From contig NZ_CH724155.1 in NCBI RefSeq assembly GCF_000153185.1, positions 165,218-229,217 on the forward strand: a stretch of DNA of 64,000 nucleotides. The letters are read 5' to 3'. The notes under the pieces were generated by a model, which had not been told where the DNA came from, made no database searches, and was given only the letters and a program-made list of their open reading frames with translations. This stretch comes from Reinekea blandensis MED297 (lineage in GTDB: Bacteria > Pseudomonadota > Gammaproteobacteria > Pseudomonadales > Natronospirillaceae). The position numbers and the translations under genes are program-made. Shown in pieces: positions 61,866-64,000 of this stretch (within the stretch, counting starts at the first letter, position 1; the number at the start of each line of letters is the position of its first letter).

Positions 61866-63057
61866 ATGAGTTTTCCAAACCTTCCGGATCTGCAGTATTT
61901 CCGTTTTTTCGAAGCGGCTGCACGTCTGGGCAGTTACACGAATGCAGCGTCAGAGCTCAATGTGACGCAAGCGGCGGTCAGCCAGCAGATTCGTAATCTG
62001 GAGGCCCGGTTAGGTGTAAAACTGTTCCATCGACAGGGTCGGAGGATGGTGTTAACCGAACAAGGTCAGCTTATGCTTCCGGAGATTCAGGATGGGCTTG
62101 AGCTGCTGCAGTTATCCATTCGTAAACTCGACCACTATAAACAACCTAGGGCCTGTTAACACTGTTTCTGTCCATTCTGTTGGCTTTGTGCCCTTTCAGA
62201 GCAAGGCGTGAGGAGTGACCTGTGGTTGCTCCACACGAACGACGAACAACGATGCCACTGGAAGGGCACAATCCAACCCGTAGGGCCGGATTAAAGCCAC
62301 TTACGCCGTCGTTATCACTTACTCAGGTGGAATAACCACGATTCGTGCGTTCTGCCTAGCCGTAAATGGTTTTAATCTCGGCAGAATAGACAGAAACAGT
62401 GTTAACAGGCCCTAAGTCCTCAGTGTGACCATGTTGCCCAGTTTTGCTTCGCGTTGGCTGGTGCCCCGGCTCTGGAAGTTCAATCACCGTCATCCGGAGA
62501 TCGAGCTGAGACTGCACCCCTCCCACCAACAGGTTGATCTGCACCGCAGCGACATCGATCTGGCCATTCGGTTGGGTGAATCCCGCTACCCGAATCTGAA
62601 CTGCGAGCCGTTGTTGCAGGAATACGCTTACGCGGCCGCCTGCCCGCGCATCGCCGCGCAAATCAATGACCCCGCCGATGTTTTTCGCTTCATGCTGATT
62701 CACGGCTGGGTCGACAGCGGCATGAACTGGGAGAGCTGGTTTGAGGCGACCGGGGTCGATCCGAGCGGCCATCCGATTCGCAAGCAGGTGATTAACGAAG
62801 GCGGCATTACCATCTACATGCTGTTGTCAGGGCATGGCATTGCCGTGGTGCGTAATACCCTGGCCCGCGCACTGGTGGAAAACGGACAGTTGGTGCCTTT
62901 ACTTGGCATCACGATTGCAAGTCACTTTCAGTACTATTTGCTGCATCGGCATGAACTCGCAGATAACCCCAACTTGAATGCTTTCAAAAATTGGTTGGTT
63001 GAAGAAGTAGATGAGTTTACCCGCAATTACTCTAGAGCCGGAATTGTTGCGCTCTGA
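61866..63057 (+). pseudogene. LysR-family regulator (GcvA-like) disrupted by a repeat element
   Basis: The N-terminal part (61866-62146) encodes the helix-turn-helix FRFFEAAARLGSYTNAASEL, VTQAAVSQQIRNLEARLGVK. The C-terminal part (62415-63057) encodes the effector domain VLSVTMLPSFASRWLVPRLW, RSDIDLAIRLGESRYPNLNC, LLSGHGIAVVRNTLARAL. Between them lies the 268-bp element, whose first codons add ...PRAC and a stop. Deleting 62147-62414 joins CC to A then GTC CTC and restores one frame of about 307 codons. Both parts look otherwise undamaged, so the insertion is recent. In the present state only a truncated DNA-binding domain can be made. Confidence 0.88.
62147..62414 (-). mobile_element. Structured repeat element, 268 bp (copy B)
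   Basis: It begins TAGGGCCTGTTAACACTG and ends CAGTGTTAACAGGCCCTA. The outer stem 62153-62172 pairs perfectly with 62389-62408. The interior is about 85% similar (by eye) to copy A read in the opposite direction, with the same two arms and two small hairpins. Its length is exactly that of copy A. It lies inside the LysR gene. Confidence 0.88.
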
Positions 63058-63176
63058 CAGGAATTGACTACTACTCTTACTCTAAACATTCGGTTGGTTC
63101 GGCCGATCAGTTATCTATACGTGATTTCTGACCGCCTGTGCTTTTTGGGCGCCCTGTTTCTGAAGTGAGATTCCCT

Positions 63177-64000
63177 GTGAAAAAACTCAGCATTACCCTA
63201 AAAATCAGTCTTCTCGTTGCCAGCCTTATGGCCGCGTCGCTGGTTATCTCGTTGTACTTCATATTTCAATTTATCGGCGTTATTCAATCGAGTTCTCAGG
63301 ATGCTGATCTGCGACAGTTCGAATCAGTATTGGTGAACGACTGGGACCAGTTAACCAGCCTGTATAACGACGCCCGACGAGTCGCACCGGAGTTCTTTTC
63401 CGGCAACGCTGAAGAAAGTGAGCTGCGCTCTATTATTGAGTCCGCAACTGCGCTCCAGACAAACTTGTTGACCCATTTTGAGGCACTGCCGTTAGAAATT
63501 GAGCCAGCTTGGAATGCCGCCAATGCTGATGAAGGTGGTGATCTGCAATCCGTCATTAATAACTTCAACACCGCGATGCAGGCGGCAGAAACCACCTTCG
63601 CTGACGCATCCGACGTCTGGATTAATAAAGGTGCCTGGAACCAGCGTAACGCGGCCGATAAAGGCGTACTGGCTGCGATGGACCCGGTCGATGTCGCCAT
63701 CAAAGATTTCAGTCAACGTCTGGGCCAGCTGGTGACGACCCGATCGGAACAGTTGATTGACTCCCTCAGCACCACCATTCGTTGGTTAATCGGGTTGGTC
63801 GGGCTGCTGTTTGTGGTTGCGGCCATCGTTTCGATCTCGGTGTTGCGGCACTTGAAGAAAGACTTGGGCGACATTGTTTCGCTGACGCATCGGTTATCTG
63901 AAGGCGACCTGACCGTCACCGTGAACGCGCGTGAAAATGGCGATGAAGTGGACACCGTCAAACTGGCCATGGCCACCATGAGCGATAAGCTGCGGGAGAT
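63177..64000 (+). CDS. Methyl-accepting chemotaxis protein, N-terminal part (3' end outside window)
   Basis: The reading frame starts at GTG 63177 and runs off the window. MKKLSITLKISLLVASLMAA begins a membrane anchor, followed by a periplasmic four-helix sensor of about 165 residues, a second membrane helix (LIGLVGLLFVVAAIVSISVL) and a HAMP domain (LGDIVSLTHRLSEGDLTVTV, NGDEVDTVKLAMATMSDKLR). The signalling domain lies beyond the window. It could in principle be a different HAMP-containing receptor, but the layout fits a chemoreceptor best. Confidence 0.85.
   Translation, partial: MKKLSITLKISLLVASLMAASLVISLYFIFQFIGVIQSSSQDADLRQFESVLVNDWDQLTSLYNDARRVAPEFFSGNAEESELRSIIESATALQTNLLTHFEALPLEIEPAWNAANADEGGDLQSVINNFNTAMQAAETTFADASDVWINKGAWNQRNAADKGVLAAMDPVDVAIKDFSQRLGQLVTTRSEQLIDSLSTTIRWLIGLVGLLFVVAAIVSISVLRHLKKDLGDIVSLTHRLSEGDLTVTVNARENGDEVDTVKLAMATMSDKLRE

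Noticed and set aside
61525-61923. Frames running through repeat copy A and into the LysR start on both strands
   Set aside because: They depend on the structured element sequence, cross its boundary, and share no frame with the homologous copy B.
1-64000. tRNA, rRNA, CRISPR array or prophage
   Set aside because: No cloverleaf-like genes, regularly spaced repeats, integrase or phage structural genes were recognised by reading; a tRNAscan or CRISPR search was not possible here.

Overview
This 64 kb window looks like chromosomal core and near-core sequence from a gammaproteobacterium, with GC in the mid-50s by eye. The gene set fits a free-living marine or saline Oceanospirillales-type organism: YciH/SUI1, SlyD, Tex, GlpX, a PsuG/PsuK pair, a SelD fusion with MnmH, RND transport with outer-membrane partners, HD-GYP and GGDEF proteins, and PagL. 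The species placement is inference. I saw no rRNA or tRNA gene, CRISPR array, prophage or intact transposase.

Layout. 1-3.1 kb: the end of an FKBP isomerase gene, yciH, DUF1244 and a UPF0149-like gene on the plus strand, then two minus-strand paralogues encoding secreted barrel-like proteins. 3.2-11.3 kb: transporters, a divergent PAP2-like protein, an OmpA-type lipoprotein, an Lrp regulator, an HU-like protein, an HD-GYP protein and tex. 11.3-18.9 kb: a pilin-like remnant, a histidine phosphatase, DUF998, a periplasmic binding protein, a UbiA-type prenyltransferase, glpX, tatD, DUF2892, chaC and pdxH. 19-24.4 kb: a four-gene operon (TetR regulator, RND/MMPL permease, LolA-like periplasmic protein, outer-membrane protein) with two palindromic TetR-type operators. 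24.5-31.4 kb: cvfB, a kinase-like protein without a P-loop, small operons, glpD and a TraB/GumN protein. 31.4-46 kb: ppsA, a lytic transglycosylase, a LysR/oxidoreductase pair, acetyltransferases, a DHH phosphoesterase, MFS, DUF817 with pagL, and a diguanylate cyclase. 46-50.6 kb: an AhpD-like protein, a second HD-GYP protein and kynA-kynU. 50.6-58 kb: psuK-psuG, then a tightly overlapping selenium operon (MFS, mnmH, an unknown membrane protein, and a selD fusion). 58-64 kb: slyD, a threonine-aldolase-like gene, an iron alcohol dehydrogenase, two genes broken by insertions, and the start of a methyl-accepting chemotaxis protein.

The most unusual content is a family of structured repeat elements. 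Two 268-bp copies (61415-61682 and 62147-62414, in opposite orientation) and one 110-bp derivative (46990-47099) have palindromic ends and nested internal hairpins. The outer stems differ strongly between the two long copies, yet each copy pairs with itself almost perfectly. One copy splits a LysR gene and the other splits a 60-codon gene directly after its start codon. Deleting exactly 268 bp restores the reading frame in both genes and leaves no target duplication. These look like recently mobile, non-autonomous elements whose secondary structure matters.

Other points of interest: an 11-residue acidic/aromatic peptide shared by the RND permease and its outer-membrane partner but encoded with different codons; one operator sequence upstream of two distant gene pairs; and a perfect 11-bp inverted repeat on the psuK start codon, next to a kinase with its own DNA-binding domain.
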